Source: Aerococcus tenax (GTDB lineage: Bacteria > Bacillota > Bacilli > Lactobacillales > Aerococcaceae). From it: DNA of 64,000 nucleotides. Positions 28,379 to 37,690 of the stretch are shown one piece after another (within the stretch, counting starts at the first letter, position 1; each line of letters opens with the position of its first letter). Position numbers and translations under genes: made by a program. The stretch is from NCBI RefSeq assembly GCF_003286645.3, contig NZ_CP127382.2, positions 372,001 through 436,000 on the forward strand. Reading direction: 5' to 3'. The notes under the pieces are model-generated. The model was not told the origin of the DNA, did not search any database, and saw nothing but the letters and a program-made list of their open reading frames with translations.

Positions 28379-30136
28379 ATGTTCAATCTATTTTTATTTA
28401 TCTTGTCGACCTATGGCTATGTCTCCTGCTTAGAGAAGCGCTTAGCCGTTTCGCCTTATCTGTCTTGGATCTTAGTAATTGCTGGTCAAAGTTTGACGAT
28501 TTTTGCTTTTGCCTTGTTGAACTTATTGCAACCGACCATGTATCTTATTTATTACTTAGGTTTTATCCTATTAGCTGTTTATCTATTTCAGCAAAGTCGC
28601 TCTAGCCAGGAAAGTTTCCTTGACCTTTTCAAAAGAAAATTTTCCTGGATTAGCTTTATTTTCTTGTTAACCTTTTTAATTCGGGTGATTTTTATGAAGG
28701 AGATGCCTCTTATTTTTTGGGATAACTTTTCCCATTGGGGGCTGATTGTTAAATTCTTCTTCAATGAACAGCGCTTAGCGACTGATCTAGACAAGATTAT
28801 CTACTATCGGTCATACCCACCGGCAGTTTCTCTATACATCAATTATGTGGTTAATTTCCTGGGTTATAGCGAAGGCCATATGATTATCGGCAATTTTATG
28901 GTCAATTTAGCTGCCCTCTATGCTTTTTTTACCCCCTTTAATGTCAAGAAAAATAAAATCACCGGCTTTTTGGTCCTCTTTTTAATCGCAGTCTTTTATT
29001 TAATGGATGACCACGTTAAAATGTATAATTTGCTAGTGGATAACTTGCTGGCTTATCTGACCTTGGCTGGCTTTGCTGGTTTATACCACTATCGGGAGAA
29101 TAGAAAGATTAGTTCGCTAATTGTTATTCTCCTTGCCGGCTTCTTAGGCCTGGTTAAGGGGAGCGGGATTTTCTTTGCTGTCTTAGTTATTGCTGTTTAT
29201 TGCTATTATTTGACCAAGTACGACAAGGATAAAGCGCCATTTTCTCTAAAAAAATATTTACCTGTTTTACTGAGTCTACTTCCCTTTGCTATGTGGAAAC
29301 TCTATGTAAGGTTAATGTATGATACCTCACAATTTCGCCATAGTGTTCACTTTGATTGGAGCCAACTACATCTTAAGGCCAAAATTGTGGCTAAATTTAT
29401 CCTTCAAAGTTTGGATCCCTGGACGCCTTCAACTTGGGGACTGGTTTTGATAGTAGTCTTAGTTTTAGTGATGCTTTTAGTGACCATCAGAGAGAAGAAT
29501 TTGCAGAAGCGGCTAATGACTTTTTCTGGAATTCTTTTTGCCGTGTTGTTTGTTTACTATTTGAGTACCATGGCCATGTACTTGACCGCTATGCCAATGG
29601 ATGAAGCAATTAAACTGGCTCAATTCGATCGTTATACCCTGACAGGGGTATTTGTGGGACTAGGAAGTATTAGTCTAGTGGCGATTAAATATTTTGAGAG
29701 TCGAGTCGAGGACAAGAGCGATCATTCACTTTATGGCAAGAAGCTCATCTATAGCGGACTTATTGGCATTTACTTTATCAGTCTGGCCTATGATTTAGTC
29801 GATGCCGCTATTGAAAAGAGAAACTTCATCAGTGAGTCTATTCCCTATGAATATCAAAAAATGGGCATTGATAACCATAAATTAAACAATAAAAAGGTCT
29901 TAGTATTGGCCAGTGGTAAGTGGAATACCGATAATGCTGGCAATTTGTACCTCTACACCCCCAATACTCATCTCTATAAGGGCAATCCAGACGTGGTTAA
30001 AAATTATGACCAGATCCTGATTTTAGATAATAAGGAAGCGACCCAGACCTGGGTCAAGGAATTGACTGGCCAACAATTAGCTCCGGGTTTCTACGACGTG
30101 AAGGATGTTGTCAATGAAAAACTTATTCAAAAATAG
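28379..30136 (+). CDS. Multi-membrane GT-C-like protein, paralogue A
   Basis: Protein of 585 residues with about 11-13 membrane helices and a soluble C-terminus of about 90 residues. Features shared with the 33019 protein: MPLIxxDNFSHWGLxVK, YYRSYPPAxSLYI, KMxNLLVDNLLAYLTLA, and a tail with YLYTPNT and YDQxLxLD. An acidic residue in the first outer loop and a YPP segment recall GT-C glycosyltransferases, which take sugar from undecaprenyl phosphate on the outer face. I do not recognise a named family. With the GT2-GtrA protein in this locus a side-chain glycosylation role is plausible. Confidence 0.6.
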   Translation: MFNLFLFILSTYGYVSCLEKRLAVSPYLSWILVIAGQSLTIFAFALLNLLQPTMYLIYYLGFILLAVYLFQQSRSSQESFLDLFKRKFSWISFIFLLTFLIRVIFMKEMPLIFWDNFSHWGLIVKFFFNEQRLATDLDKIIYYRSYPPAVSLYINYVVNFLGYSEGHMIIGNFMVNLAALYAFFTPFNVKKNKITGFLVLFLIAVFYLMDDHVKMYNLLVDNLLAYLTLAGFAGLYHYRENRKISSLIVILLAGFLGLVKGSGIFFAVLVIAVYCYYLTKYDKDKAPFSLKKYLPVLLSLLPFAMWKLYVRLMYDTSQFRHSVHFDWSQLHLKAKIVAKFILQSLDPWTPSTWGLVLIVVLVLVMLLVTIREKNLQKRLMTFSGILFAVLFVYYLSTMAMYLTAMPMDEAIKLAQFDRYTLTGVFVGLGSISLVAIKYFESRVEDKSDHSLYGKKLIYSGLIGIYFISLAYDLVDAAIEKRNFISESIPYEYQKMGIDNHKLNNKKVLVLASGKWNTDNAGNLYLYTPNTHLYKGNPDVVKNYDQILILDNKEATQTWVKELTGQQLAPGFYDVKDVVNEKLIQK

Positions 30137-30188
30137 GTCTAAAATATTATTAAGACCATGTTGACAAGTGATTGCTGACTTATTGATA

Positions 30189-30197
30189 TGCTATAAT
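30189..30197 (+). promoter_or_regulatory. Extended -10 promoter ahead of the nonulosonate genes
   Basis: TGC-TATAAT (TG at 30189-30190, -10 at 30192-30197). No good -35 at 17 bases. It suggests these two genes can be transcribed apart from the genes before them. Confidence 0.55.
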
Positions 30198-30235
30198 TAA
30201 TCCTATAAAGATCCATTATATAAAGGAGTCAAGTG

Positions 30236-31870
30236 ATGAATATATTAGCTGTTATACCAGCACGTGGAGGCTCTAAGGGAATTCCACGCAAGAACGTGAG
30301 AATACTTAATGGGCATCCGTTAATCGCTTATGCCATTATGAATGCTCAAAATAGCCAATATCAGATGGATGTCTGTGTCTCAACGGATGATGAAGAAATC
30401 GCCCGCGTCGCAGAAACTTACCAAGCTGAAGTGGTATGGCGAGGAGAAAATTTATCAAGTGATGCAGTCACCTTAGATCCAGTAATTTATGATGCTTATC
30501 AGAAGATGGAGTCTAAGAAGGGGGTCCATTATGACCTGATTATTACCCTGCAAGCGACTTCACCGCTCTTACAAACCCAAACCCTGGACCAAGCCATTGG
30601 CAAAATGATCAATGATCCAGCTATCGACACCTTGATCAGTGTGGTTAACCACCCGCATTTATCTTGGACAGAGGATGATTCAGGCAAGATTATTCCTAAT
30701 TACAAGGAGCGACTCAATCGCCAATATTTACCAGCTAACTATTCTGAAACTGGCGCTTTCCTGATTACCCGTGACCATGCCATAGAAGAAAATTCAAGGA
30801 TAGGCCAACACTTAGCTGTTTTTCAGGTTCCCGAATCGGAGTCGACCGATATCGATACGGCTCAGGATTGGTGGGTGGTTGAAAATGAAATGAATAAGAA
30901 AAATATTCTTATTCGTGTAGAGGGTTATGCCGAAATTGGTTTAGGACATGTCTACCGTGGCTTAGCCCTAGCTTACGGCTTGATCCATCATAAGGTCCAC
31001 TTTGTGACTAGTCAGCAATCGAATCTGGCCCAGGAAAAATTAAAGGCCAGTCATTTTCCCTACACAGTAATCAATTCTGAAAAGGAAATTCTTGATCTGA
31101 TTGACGAATATGATGCTGACATTTTAATTAATGATATTTTAGATACGTCTATTGATTATATGCAAATGCTCAAAAAGCGCGACCTGCGTATCATCAATTT
31201 TGAAGATATTGGCCCAGGAGCTGACCTCGCTGATGCGGTGATTAACGATCTATACGCTCCTCAGAAAAAGGGTAGCCAATATTATTGGGGAAGCCCCTAT
31301 TACATCATTCGGGATGAATTCTTAATTAATTCTCCTAGTGATTTTCATGAAGAAGTGAAGAATATTTTTGTTATTTTTGGTGGGGTGGATCCTAATAACC
31401 TAACCCAAAAAGTATTGGAGGCTATTCCCTTTGTCGAAAATGCCAAAGACATTCAATTTACCATTGTTGTTGGCCCTGGCTATCCTTACTTTGAACAAGT
31501 GAAGGACCAGGCAGAAAGTATGCCATACGCTATTGATGTGATTCAAAATGTCAAAGTCATGTCTGATTATATGAATAAATCGGATATCGCGGTTTCTTCC
31601 CAAGGACGGACCATGTTAGAGTTAGCATCTATGGGAGTACCAACGATTCTCTTGGCTCAAAATGAGCGGGAATTGACCCATGAATTTGGCTATTTATCCA
31701 ATGGCTTTATGAACCTAGGTTTAGGTCAGGCCATTGACAGCCAATCCATTGGGCGAACTTTGAATTGGTTGATTGAGACACCACAAATTCGTCAACAAAT
31801 GCACCAACAAATGTTAGCCAATGATTTACGTCATGGTTTAGATCGTGTATTAAAAATTATTTTAGAGTAA
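30236..31870 (+). CDS. Fused CMP-nonulosonate cytidylyltransferase and PseG-like hydrolase
   Basis: Two-domain protein of about 544 residues. Residues 1-222 are an acylneuraminate cytidylyltransferase: IPARGGSKGIPRKN, LQATSPLL and the metal site STDIDTAQDW. Residues 226-544 resemble PseG, a GT-B-fold UDP-sugar hydrolase of pseudaminate synthesis: GLGHVYRGLAL, FGGVDPNN and SQGRTMLELASMGVP. Together they would release UDP from a sugar precursor and, after NeuB action, load the acid onto CMP. The earlier enzymes (dehydratase, aminotransferase or NeuC-like epimerase) are absent from this window. GTG and ATG lie together at 30233-30238; ATG 30236 is a likely start, with AAAGGAG upstream. It is followed ten bases later by the synthase gene. 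Confidence 0.82.
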   Translation: MNILAVIPARGGSKGIPRKNVRILNGHPLIAYAIMNAQNSQYQMDVCVSTDDEEIARVAETYQAEVVWRGENLSSDAVTLDPVIYDAYQKMESKKGVHYDLIITLQATSPLLQTQTLDQAIGKMINDPAIDTLISVVNHPHLSWTEDDSGKIIPNYKERLNRQYLPANYSETGAFLITRDHAIEENSRIGQHLAVFQVPESESTDIDTAQDWWVVENEMNKKNILIRVEGYAEIGLGHVYRGLALAYGLIHHKVHFVTSQQSNLAQEKLKASHFPYTVINSEKEILDLIDEYDADILINDILDTSIDYMQMLKKRDLRIINFEDIGPGADLADAVINDLYAPQKKGSQYYWGSPYYIIRDEFLINSPSDFHEEVKNIFVIFGGVDPNNLTQKVLEAIPFVENAKDIQFTIVVGPGYPYFEQVKDQAESMPYAIDVIQNVKVMSDYMNKSDIAVSSQGRTMLELASMGVPTILLAQNERELTHEFGYLSNGFMNLGLGQAIDSQSIGRTLNWLIETPQIRQQMHQQMLANDLRHGLDRVLKIILE

Positions 31871-31880
31871 GGAGATTAAA

Positions 31881-32945
31881 ATGGGGATTCATGAAGTATT
31901 AAAAGAACAGGGTTACTATGTGATCGGAGAAATCGGAGTCAATTACTATGATATTGCCAAAGAAAACGGCACGACTCCAATGGAAGCAGCTAAGTTAATG
32001 ATTGATAAGGCAAAAGAGTCGGGTATGGATGCGGTCAAGTTTCAAACCTATAAGGCCGAAACCATTGCCTCAAAATTCTCACCTTCCTATTGGGATACCA
32101 GTGAAGAAGCGACCACCTCACAATATGAGCTTTTTAAAAAATTCGATTCTTTTGGATATGATGAATATAAGGAATTAGCTGACTACTGTAAACAAGTAGG
32201 TATTGAATTCTTCTCAACGGCTTTTGACTTTGAGTCAGCGGATTACCTATATGACCTGATGGATATTTATAAAATTTCTTCATCAGATTTATCCAACCTG
32301 CCTTTTATTAAATACCAAGCAGAAAAAGGAAAAACTATCCTCTTATCAACCGGGGCTTCAAGTATGGATGAAATTCACCAAGCTGTTGAAACCATTGAAT
32401 CCACTGGCAATAAGGATATTGTCATTATGCACTGTGTCTTAGAGTACCCAACCCCCTTTGAAGACGCTAACTTAAACGTTATTTCCAGTCTGATTAAGGA
32501 ATTTCCTGACTATGTGATCGGCTACTCTGACCATACCCGTCCGGATCCACAAATGGATGTCGTCAAAACGGCTGTGGCCTTAGGGGCTAAAGTTATCGAG
32601 AAACACTATACTTTAGATAAGACCTTGCCAGGTAATGACCATTACCATGCCATGGACCCTGACGACATGAAAGTCTTGAAAGAAGGCCTCGAATTCCAAA
32701 TGAAGGTAAGAGGGCAAGCGGTTGCTGACTTAGAGGCTCAAGCAGCGGCTCGGAAAAACGCACGACGTTCTATCGTTCTTACCCAAGATGTCAAAGCAGG
32801 AACAATCTTAACTGAAGACATGCTAACCTTTAAACGTCCTGGTACGGGAATTGCTCCTGGAAAGGTGAAGGAAGTTATTGGTAGAAAGGTTAACCAAGAT
32901 CTTGCCGAAGACACGACTTTAATGGAAGATATGTTAGAAAAATAG
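31881..32945 (+). CDS. N-acetylneuraminate synthase family protein (NeuB/PseI/LegI)
   Basis: Condenses a six-carbon amino sugar with phosphoenolpyruvate to a nine-carbon nonulosonic acid. In 354 residues: TIM barrel beginning VIGEIGVNYYDIA, metal/substrate region VKFQTYKAE, KISSSDLSN, EKHYTLDKTLPGNDH, and a C-terminal SAF (antifreeze-like) domain from about residue 290 (RRSIVLTQDVKAGTILTEDML). I cannot tell from sequence whether the product is sialic, legionaminic, pseudaminic or another acid. It lies ten bases after the fusion gene and ends at a terminator, so the two form a unit. AAGGAG precedes the ATG. Confidence 0.92.
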   Translation: MGIHEVLKEQGYYVIGEIGVNYYDIAKENGTTPMEAAKLMIDKAKESGMDAVKFQTYKAETIASKFSPSYWDTSEEATTSQYELFKKFDSFGYDEYKELADYCKQVGIEFFSTAFDFESADYLYDLMDIYKISSSDLSNLPFIKYQAEKGKTILLSTGASSMDEIHQAVETIESTGNKDIVIMHCVLEYPTPFEDANLNVISSLIKEFPDYVIGYSDHTRPDPQMDVVKTAVALGAKVIEKHYTLDKTLPGNDHYHAMDPDDMKVLKEGLEFQMKVRGQAVADLEAQAAARKNARRSIVLTQDVKAGTILTEDMLTFKRPGTGIAPGKVKEVIGRKVNQDLAEDTTLMEDMLEK

Positions 32946-32962
32946 TATAGATGTTGATTAAT

Positions 32963-33002
32963 AACCTAGGGTTTATGCTAAGGCATGACTTTAGGTTTTT
33001 TG
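32963..33002 (+). terminator. Terminator after the NeuB-family gene
   Basis: AACCTA (32963-32968) pairs with TAGGTT (32992-32997), with an inner imperfect stem ending in ATGC-TAAG-GCAT; TTTTTTG follows. Confidence 0.75.
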
Positions 33003-33018
33003 TTAATAGAGGAAAAGT

Positions 33019-34782
33019 ATGATTCAATTAATTTTATTTACACTATCAACTTTTGGTTATGTTACTGGCGCCATTCGATTTTTAAAGCTTAATAAATATT
33101 TTTCCTGGATTTTGGTCATGATCTCCCAAAGTCTTTTCTTATATTTAGCGGCCTTGGCGAACTTATTGCTGCCTACTCTGTGGGCGACTTATTTATTAGG
33201 CTTTTTCTTGCTCATTTTGATAAGCATTGATTATTGGAAAAATTCTCGTGGGAAGGGAAATTTTTTATGGCTGTTTTTTTCGTGGGTCAGACAAGAGATC
33301 GCCTTTCCTGAAATTATTGTCTTAGTGGCGATTTTAGGTTGGTTTCTTGTTATGAAGGGGATGCCCCTGATTCATTTTGATAATTATTCACATTGGGGCT
33401 TAGTGGTCAAATACTTGTTTACGGAGCTCCATTTACCGACAGATATTGACCAGCTGATTTATTATCGGTCTTATCCACCAGCTACTTCCCTTTACATCAG
33501 TTATTTTATTTATTTCTGTGGCTATAGCCAAGCCAAGATGATCATGGGTTTCTTTCTCTTTAATATGGCTTGTCTGTATTCTTTTTTTGGCATTCTGACC
33601 AAACCTGCCGAGCGCTTAAATGCGGCCTTAATTGCTTTATTGTGGGGAATATTTTTTATCTTAGACAATTCAGTCAAGATGAATAATTTATTAGTCGACA
33701 ATCTCTTGGCCTATTTAACCTTAGCGGCTGGTATTTATGCTTTTCGCTATCGAAAGCAGCTAGGCTATTTAATCACCGGGACGCTATTGTTTACTAGCAT
33801 GATCAACCTGACTAAGGATAGCGGTTTATTCTTCAGTTTGCTTATTGTTTTATATGTGACTTACTTAATCATTAAGAATCAGAATTTAATCAGAAAAGAT
33901 AAGCTCAAGGCTTTTGCTATCCTACTTCCTGGAGCCTTTTTATCGAAGTTAACCTGGTCTCTCTATGTAAAATTTAATTATGACCTATCGGGCTTTAAAC
34001 ATAGTAGCCATTTTAACCAAGAGAGCCTTGAATTAGTCAAGCAAATTGGAAAAAGCTATTTAATCAAGCTATTAGATCCATTAATTCCAGCAACTACTGG
34101 GATTATATTAGCCTTTACTCTCTTACTGATTCTTAGCTTATCTTGTCTTTTGACTAAAAAACACCTCCTTACCATGAAAAACCTGTGTTTAGCCATGGGT
34201 CTTACTTATATCATTTATTTCCTGGGAGTCTTTTTTATGTACGTTAGCTCCATGCCCAAAGATGAAGCCCTACGCTTCGCTCAATTTGACCGTTATGCCA
34301 TGACCATCGCTTATGTCTTACTCGGAACAGTTTTTTTAGTAGGGGTATACTATTTTGATAAGGCTTTTCAAAGGGGAGCGAGTGACTCTCATTTCATCAA
34401 TATAGTGACCTTATTCTTAATGGTGATCTACCTGGCAGGACTGGGTTCTGATTGGTTAATTGCTGAACACGAGACCATTGCCTTTAAAGATCGCTCGATC
34501 CCTTACCAATACGAAAAACTTGGCTTAGAGCAGATGAGCTTAAACGATTCACGGATCCTTGTTTTTACCTCGGGAGGCTGGAAAACAGATTTTGCCGGTC
34601 GTTATTATTTATATACGCCAAACACCAAGATTTATAACGGAGACCCAGCCATGCTGAAAGATTATGATCAAGTATTGGTTCTTGATGAACTCCCGCAAAC
34701 TAAAAAGTGGGAGAAAGAACTGACTAAGAAAGAATGGCCTGTTGGTCTGTATCCAGTTGATCGTTTCCTTAATGGCAATTAA
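33019..34782 (+). CDS. Multi-membrane GT-C-like protein, paralogue B
   Basis: Protein of 587 residues, clearly a paralogue of the product of 28379-30136: similar length, same membrane layout and shared motifs MPLIHFDNYSHWGLVVK, YYRSYPPATSLYI, KMNNLLVDNLLAYLTLAAG, EALRFAQFDRYAMT, YLYTPNTKIYNGDP. The two may use the same lipid-linked donor but different acceptors. The gene starts almost at once after the terminator of the neuB-like gene, with AGAGGAAA before the ATG. Function is inferred only from fold-like features and context. Confidence 0.6.
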   Translation: MIQLILFTLSTFGYVTGAIRFLKLNKYFSWILVMISQSLFLYLAALANLLLPTLWATYLLGFFLLILISIDYWKNSRGKGNFLWLFFSWVRQEIAFPEIIVLVAILGWFLVMKGMPLIHFDNYSHWGLVVKYLFTELHLPTDIDQLIYYRSYPPATSLYISYFIYFCGYSQAKMIMGFFLFNMACLYSFFGILTKPAERLNAALIALLWGIFFILDNSVKMNNLLVDNLLAYLTLAAGIYAFRYRKQLGYLITGTLLFTSMINLTKDSGLFFSLLIVLYVTYLIIKNQNLIRKDKLKAFAILLPGAFLSKLTWSLYVKFNYDLSGFKHSSHFNQESLELVKQIGKSYLIKLLDPLIPATTGIILAFTLLLILSLSCLLTKKHLLTMKNLCLAMGLTYIIYFLGVFFMYVSSMPKDEALRFAQFDRYAMTIAYVLLGTVFLVGVYYFDKAFQRGASDSHFINIVTLFLMVIYLAGLGSDWLIAEHETIAFKDRSIPYQYEKLGLEQMSLNDSRILVFTSGGWKTDFAGRYYLYTPNTKIYNGDPAMLKDYDQVLVLDELPQTKKWEKELTKKEWPVGLYPVDRFLNGN

Positions 34783-34846
34783 CTTTTAAAGTTATTGTAA
34801 GAATCAGTCAAATTCCTATAAAATCAGCTTTTCTCTTGATCAGATA

Positions 34847-34855
34847 TGATATAAT
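34847..34855 (+). promoter_or_regulatory. Extended -10 promoter ahead of the GT2 genes
   Basis: TGA-TATAAT (TG at 34847-34848, -10 at 34850-34855), about 43 bases before the first GT2 start. No clear -35. Confidence 0.5.
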
Positions 34856-34898
34856 TCATCTGTTACTAAAGCGTCAGGAAATGGAGTAATAGAAAATT

Positions 34899-35855
34899 AT
34901 GTTATTAAGTGTAATTATTCCAGCTTATAATGTCGAAAGTACCTTGCAACGTGCGGTCGATAGTGTCTTAAGACAAAGGATGAAGGATTTTGAAGTGATT
35001 ATTGTGGATGATGGTTCCACTGATGGAACAGGGCCACTTTGTGACGCTATCGAATCCCAAGATCAAAGGATCAGAGTCATACACCAAGCCAACGGGGGCT
35101 TATCGGCAGCCCGAAATACAGGCATTAGTCAAGCCCAGGGGGATTATTTGGCCTTTCTTGATTCTGATGATGAATATGTTAATGATATTTTTTCCTTATT
35201 TTATCGGGCCTATCAAGAATACCAAATGGACTTGTTCATATTTAATTTTGAACGGGTTTCTGGTGACCAAGTTACCCCTAAGAATGCCATCCGTCAGCAA
35301 ATATTTAAGAGCCAAGAAGCGGTTAGGGTCCTCCACCAATATAATGGTTTAGATTTCTATGCTTGGAATAAGATCTGGCACCATTCCCTCTTTGATGAGA
35401 TGAAATACCCTCTTGATACCCTTTATGAAGACATGTATGTGAGTTATCTGGGGGCTAAGCAAGCCAACTGTGTGATTACCACAGATAAGGTTGGCTTAAG
35501 ATATTATGACAATCCTCTAGGGATCACTGCCCAAACCTTTTCTCCGGGACAGTTTGATAATGTCACTGAAAGGGTAAAGATCTTGAATGATGTACTCATT
35601 CATTTCCCTGAATTAGCTAATGGAGCGGCTAGACGTCTATTTGATAGCTTCTTAATCACAGCTTACCAATTGACTCAGTGTGAAGATCAGGAAATCAAGG
35701 CAGACTATCATGATCGTTTACTTGAGATTGTTAAGGAATACCAACCTTACTTTAAAGATAATGAAGAAATATCCTGGCAAAAACGTTTGGCCTGGTCACT
35801 GTATCAGTTATCGCCAAAACTCTACCGCCATTTATATCGGATGTATTTAAGTTAA
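34899..35855 (+). CDS. GT2 family glycosyltransferase, paralogue A
   Basis: Cytoplasmic glycosyltransferase of 318 residues. GT-A fold markers are LSVIIPAYNVESTLQRAVDS, VDDGSTDGTG, the donor-binding run NGGLSAARNTGI and the DxD-like FLDSDDEY (about residues 85-92). The C-terminal 130 residues, with DFYAWNKIW and YEDMYVSYLG, match the gene product at 36694-37653, so these two are paralogues. Sugar and acceptor are unknown. It probably builds the lipid-linked repeat unit. The next gene follows after 15 bases. Confidence 0.9.
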   Translation: MLLSVIIPAYNVESTLQRAVDSVLRQRMKDFEVIIVDDGSTDGTGPLCDAIESQDQRIRVIHQANGGLSAARNTGISQAQGDYLAFLDSDDEYVNDIFSLFYRAYQEYQMDLFIFNFERVSGDQVTPKNAIRQQIFKSQEAVRVLHQYNGLDFYAWNKIWHHSLFDEMKYPLDTLYEDMYVSYLGAKQANCVITTDKVGLRYYDNPLGITAQTFSPGQFDNVTERVKILNDVLIHFPELANGAARRLFDSFLITAYQLTQCEDQEIKADYHDRLLEIVKEYQPYFKDNEEISWQKRLAWSLYQLSPKLYRHLYRMYLS

Positions 35856-35870
35856 GGGAGGAAGAAAGCA

Positions 35871-36686
35871 GTGAATTTTACAGTGCTGATGTCTTTATAT
35901 CATAAGGAAAACCCGACTTATTTACGGCAATGCTTGGATAGCCTGGTCAAGCAAAGCCTGCCAGCTGAAGAAATATTAATTATTAAGGATGGCCCCCTAA
36001 CTGAGGAACTCGACGCTATTCTCGACGACTTTCAAAAGCAATATCCCAAGCAAACCACCATTCAAGCTTATCCTAAGAATCGGGGCCTTGGTTTAGCCCT
36101 ACAAGACGGGGTGCAATTGGCTCGTAATGAATGGATTGCTCGGATGGATACCGATGATATTTGCCGGGCGGATCGTTTCGAAAAACAAATCAATTATCTT
36201 AAAGAACATCCCGAAGTCGAGTTATTGGGTAGCGATGTCTTTGAATTTGACCAATCACCAAAGGAACCAACTGCCAGAAAAGTCGTGCCCCATAGCTACC
36301 AAGATATCCTGGGGTATGCTAAGCGGCGTAATCCCTTCAACCATATGACAGTGATCTATAAAAAATCAGCTATCCTAAAAGCAGGCAATTATCAGCCGTT
36401 AAAAGGTTATGAAGATTATTATTTATGGGTAAGAATGTTAAAAAATGGGGTTAAGGCTGCCAATTTAGCCGATACCCTAGTTTATGCGCGTGCAGACCAG
36501 AATATGTTTAAAAGACGGGGCGGCTGGGACTATTTTGTCGATGGCAGTAAGGCCTACCAAAAAATCTACCAGGTTGGCCTGGCCAGTCCGCTTGATTGGC
36601 TAATCCGTATGGGCGGGCAGGCAGTCTTTAATTTAGTCCCTAATTCCCTACGCCAAAACCTCTACAAGAAAATACTAAGAAAGTAG
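35871..36686 (+). CDS. GT2 family glycosyltransferase (AmsE-like)
   Basis: Glycosyltransferase of 271 residues. It begins FTVLMSLYHKENPTYLRQCL and carries IIKDGPLTEEL, NRGLGLALQDG and the metal-binding RMDTDDICR (about 90-98). That variant, with SLYxxE and KDG, is the amylovoran/AmsE branch of GT2, unlike its two neighbours. GTG start, with GGGAGGAAG well placed before it. It sits between two paralogous GT2 genes and ends seven bases before the next. Confidence 0.9.
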   Translation: MNFTVLMSLYHKENPTYLRQCLDSLVKQSLPAEEILIIKDGPLTEELDAILDDFQKQYPKQTTIQAYPKNRGLGLALQDGVQLARNEWIARMDTDDICRADRFEKQINYLKEHPEVELLGSDVFEFDQSPKEPTARKVVPHSYQDILGYAKRRNPFNHMTVIYKKSAILKAGNYQPLKGYEDYYLWVRMLKNGVKAANLADTLVYARADQNMFKRRGGWDYFVDGSKAYQKIYQVGLASPLDWLIRMGGQAVFNLVPNSLRQNLYKKILRK

Positions 36687-36693
36687 GTTTCTG

Positions 36694-37653
36694 ATGTTAA
36701 TCTCGGTCATTATTCCGGTTTATAAAGTCGAAAAAACACTAGAGAGAGCGGTAAACAGTGTCTTAGATCAAAGCTACCCGCATTTGGAAATTATTCTGGT
36801 GGATGATGGTTCTCCTGACAAGAGTGGGGATATTGCTGACCAGTTAGCTAAAAAAGACCCCCGTATCCAGGTGATCCACCAAGCTAATAAAGGCTTATCG
36901 GGAGCAAGAAACACCGGTATCTCAGTAGCTAGCGGAGACTATCTGGCATTTTTGGATAGTGATGATTGCTATGAGCTTGACCTATTTGAACACTTTATGG
37001 CTAGTTATCAGGAAGAACGCCCCGATTTATTTATTTTTAATGTCAAACGCATTGGAGTAAAATCCCAAACGGTAAAAGAGTCAAAAGAGATGCTTTTGAC
37101 CTCTAGCCAAGCAGGGATCGAAGCCATGCTAGATTATTCCGGGATCGATTTTTATGCTTGGAATAAGGTATACGCGCGACAGCTTTTCCGTGATGTCCGT
37201 TTTCCTGAAGGTAAATTATATGAAGATACAGCGGTATCCTATGCGACCATGAAAAGGGCGACCAGGATCATGACGACTTCTTATGTAGGAATTAATTATT
37301 ATGAGAACGAGGAAAGTATTGTGGCTCAGTCATTTAATCCCAAGCAAATGGATAATGTGACGGAAAGGGCGCGCATGTTAGATGACGTTCAGGGCAACTT
37401 TCCAGACCTTACTGCTAAGGCAGGAGCGCGCCTATTTGATGGCCTCCTATCTACAGCCTATAAAATGGCTCAAGTCAGTCCCTTCAAGCAAGTAGGGAGT
37501 TCTTATCAGGACCTATTGGAAATTGTCAATCATTACCGCCCTTATTTCGAGGGAAATGAGAAAATTGACTGGAAAAAGCGCTTAGCTTGGCAATTATTCC
37601 GCCTAAATCCCAAACTTTATGCTAGAATGTATCAGTGGTACTTAGGAAAGTAA
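36694..37653 (+). CDS. GT2 family glycosyltransferase, paralogue B
   Basis: Glycosyltransferase of 319 residues, paralogous along its whole length to the product of 34899-35855: LISVIIPVYKVEKTLERAVNS, VDDGSPDKSG, NKGLSGARNTGI, FLDSDDCY, then DFYAWNKVY and a shared tail KKRLAWQLFRLNPKLYARMY. The last shared segment is a useful mark of duplication. It is the final gene of this run; tRNA-Arg follows 37 bases later. Confidence 0.9.
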   Translation: MLISVIIPVYKVEKTLERAVNSVLDQSYPHLEIILVDDGSPDKSGDIADQLAKKDPRIQVIHQANKGLSGARNTGISVASGDYLAFLDSDDCYELDLFEHFMASYQEERPDLFIFNVKRIGVKSQTVKESKEMLLTSSQAGIEAMLDYSGIDFYAWNKVYARQLFRDVRFPEGKLYEDTAVSYATMKRATRIMTTSYVGINYYENEESIVAQSFNPKQMDNVTERARMLDDVQGNFPDLTAKAGARLFDGLLSTAYKMAQVSPFKQVGSSYQDLLEIVNHYRPYFEGNEKIDWKKRLAWQLFRLNPKLYARMYQWYLGK

Positions 37654-37690
37654 TTTTCTAAGTAGCCGCTCGATATGATTGATTCAATTT

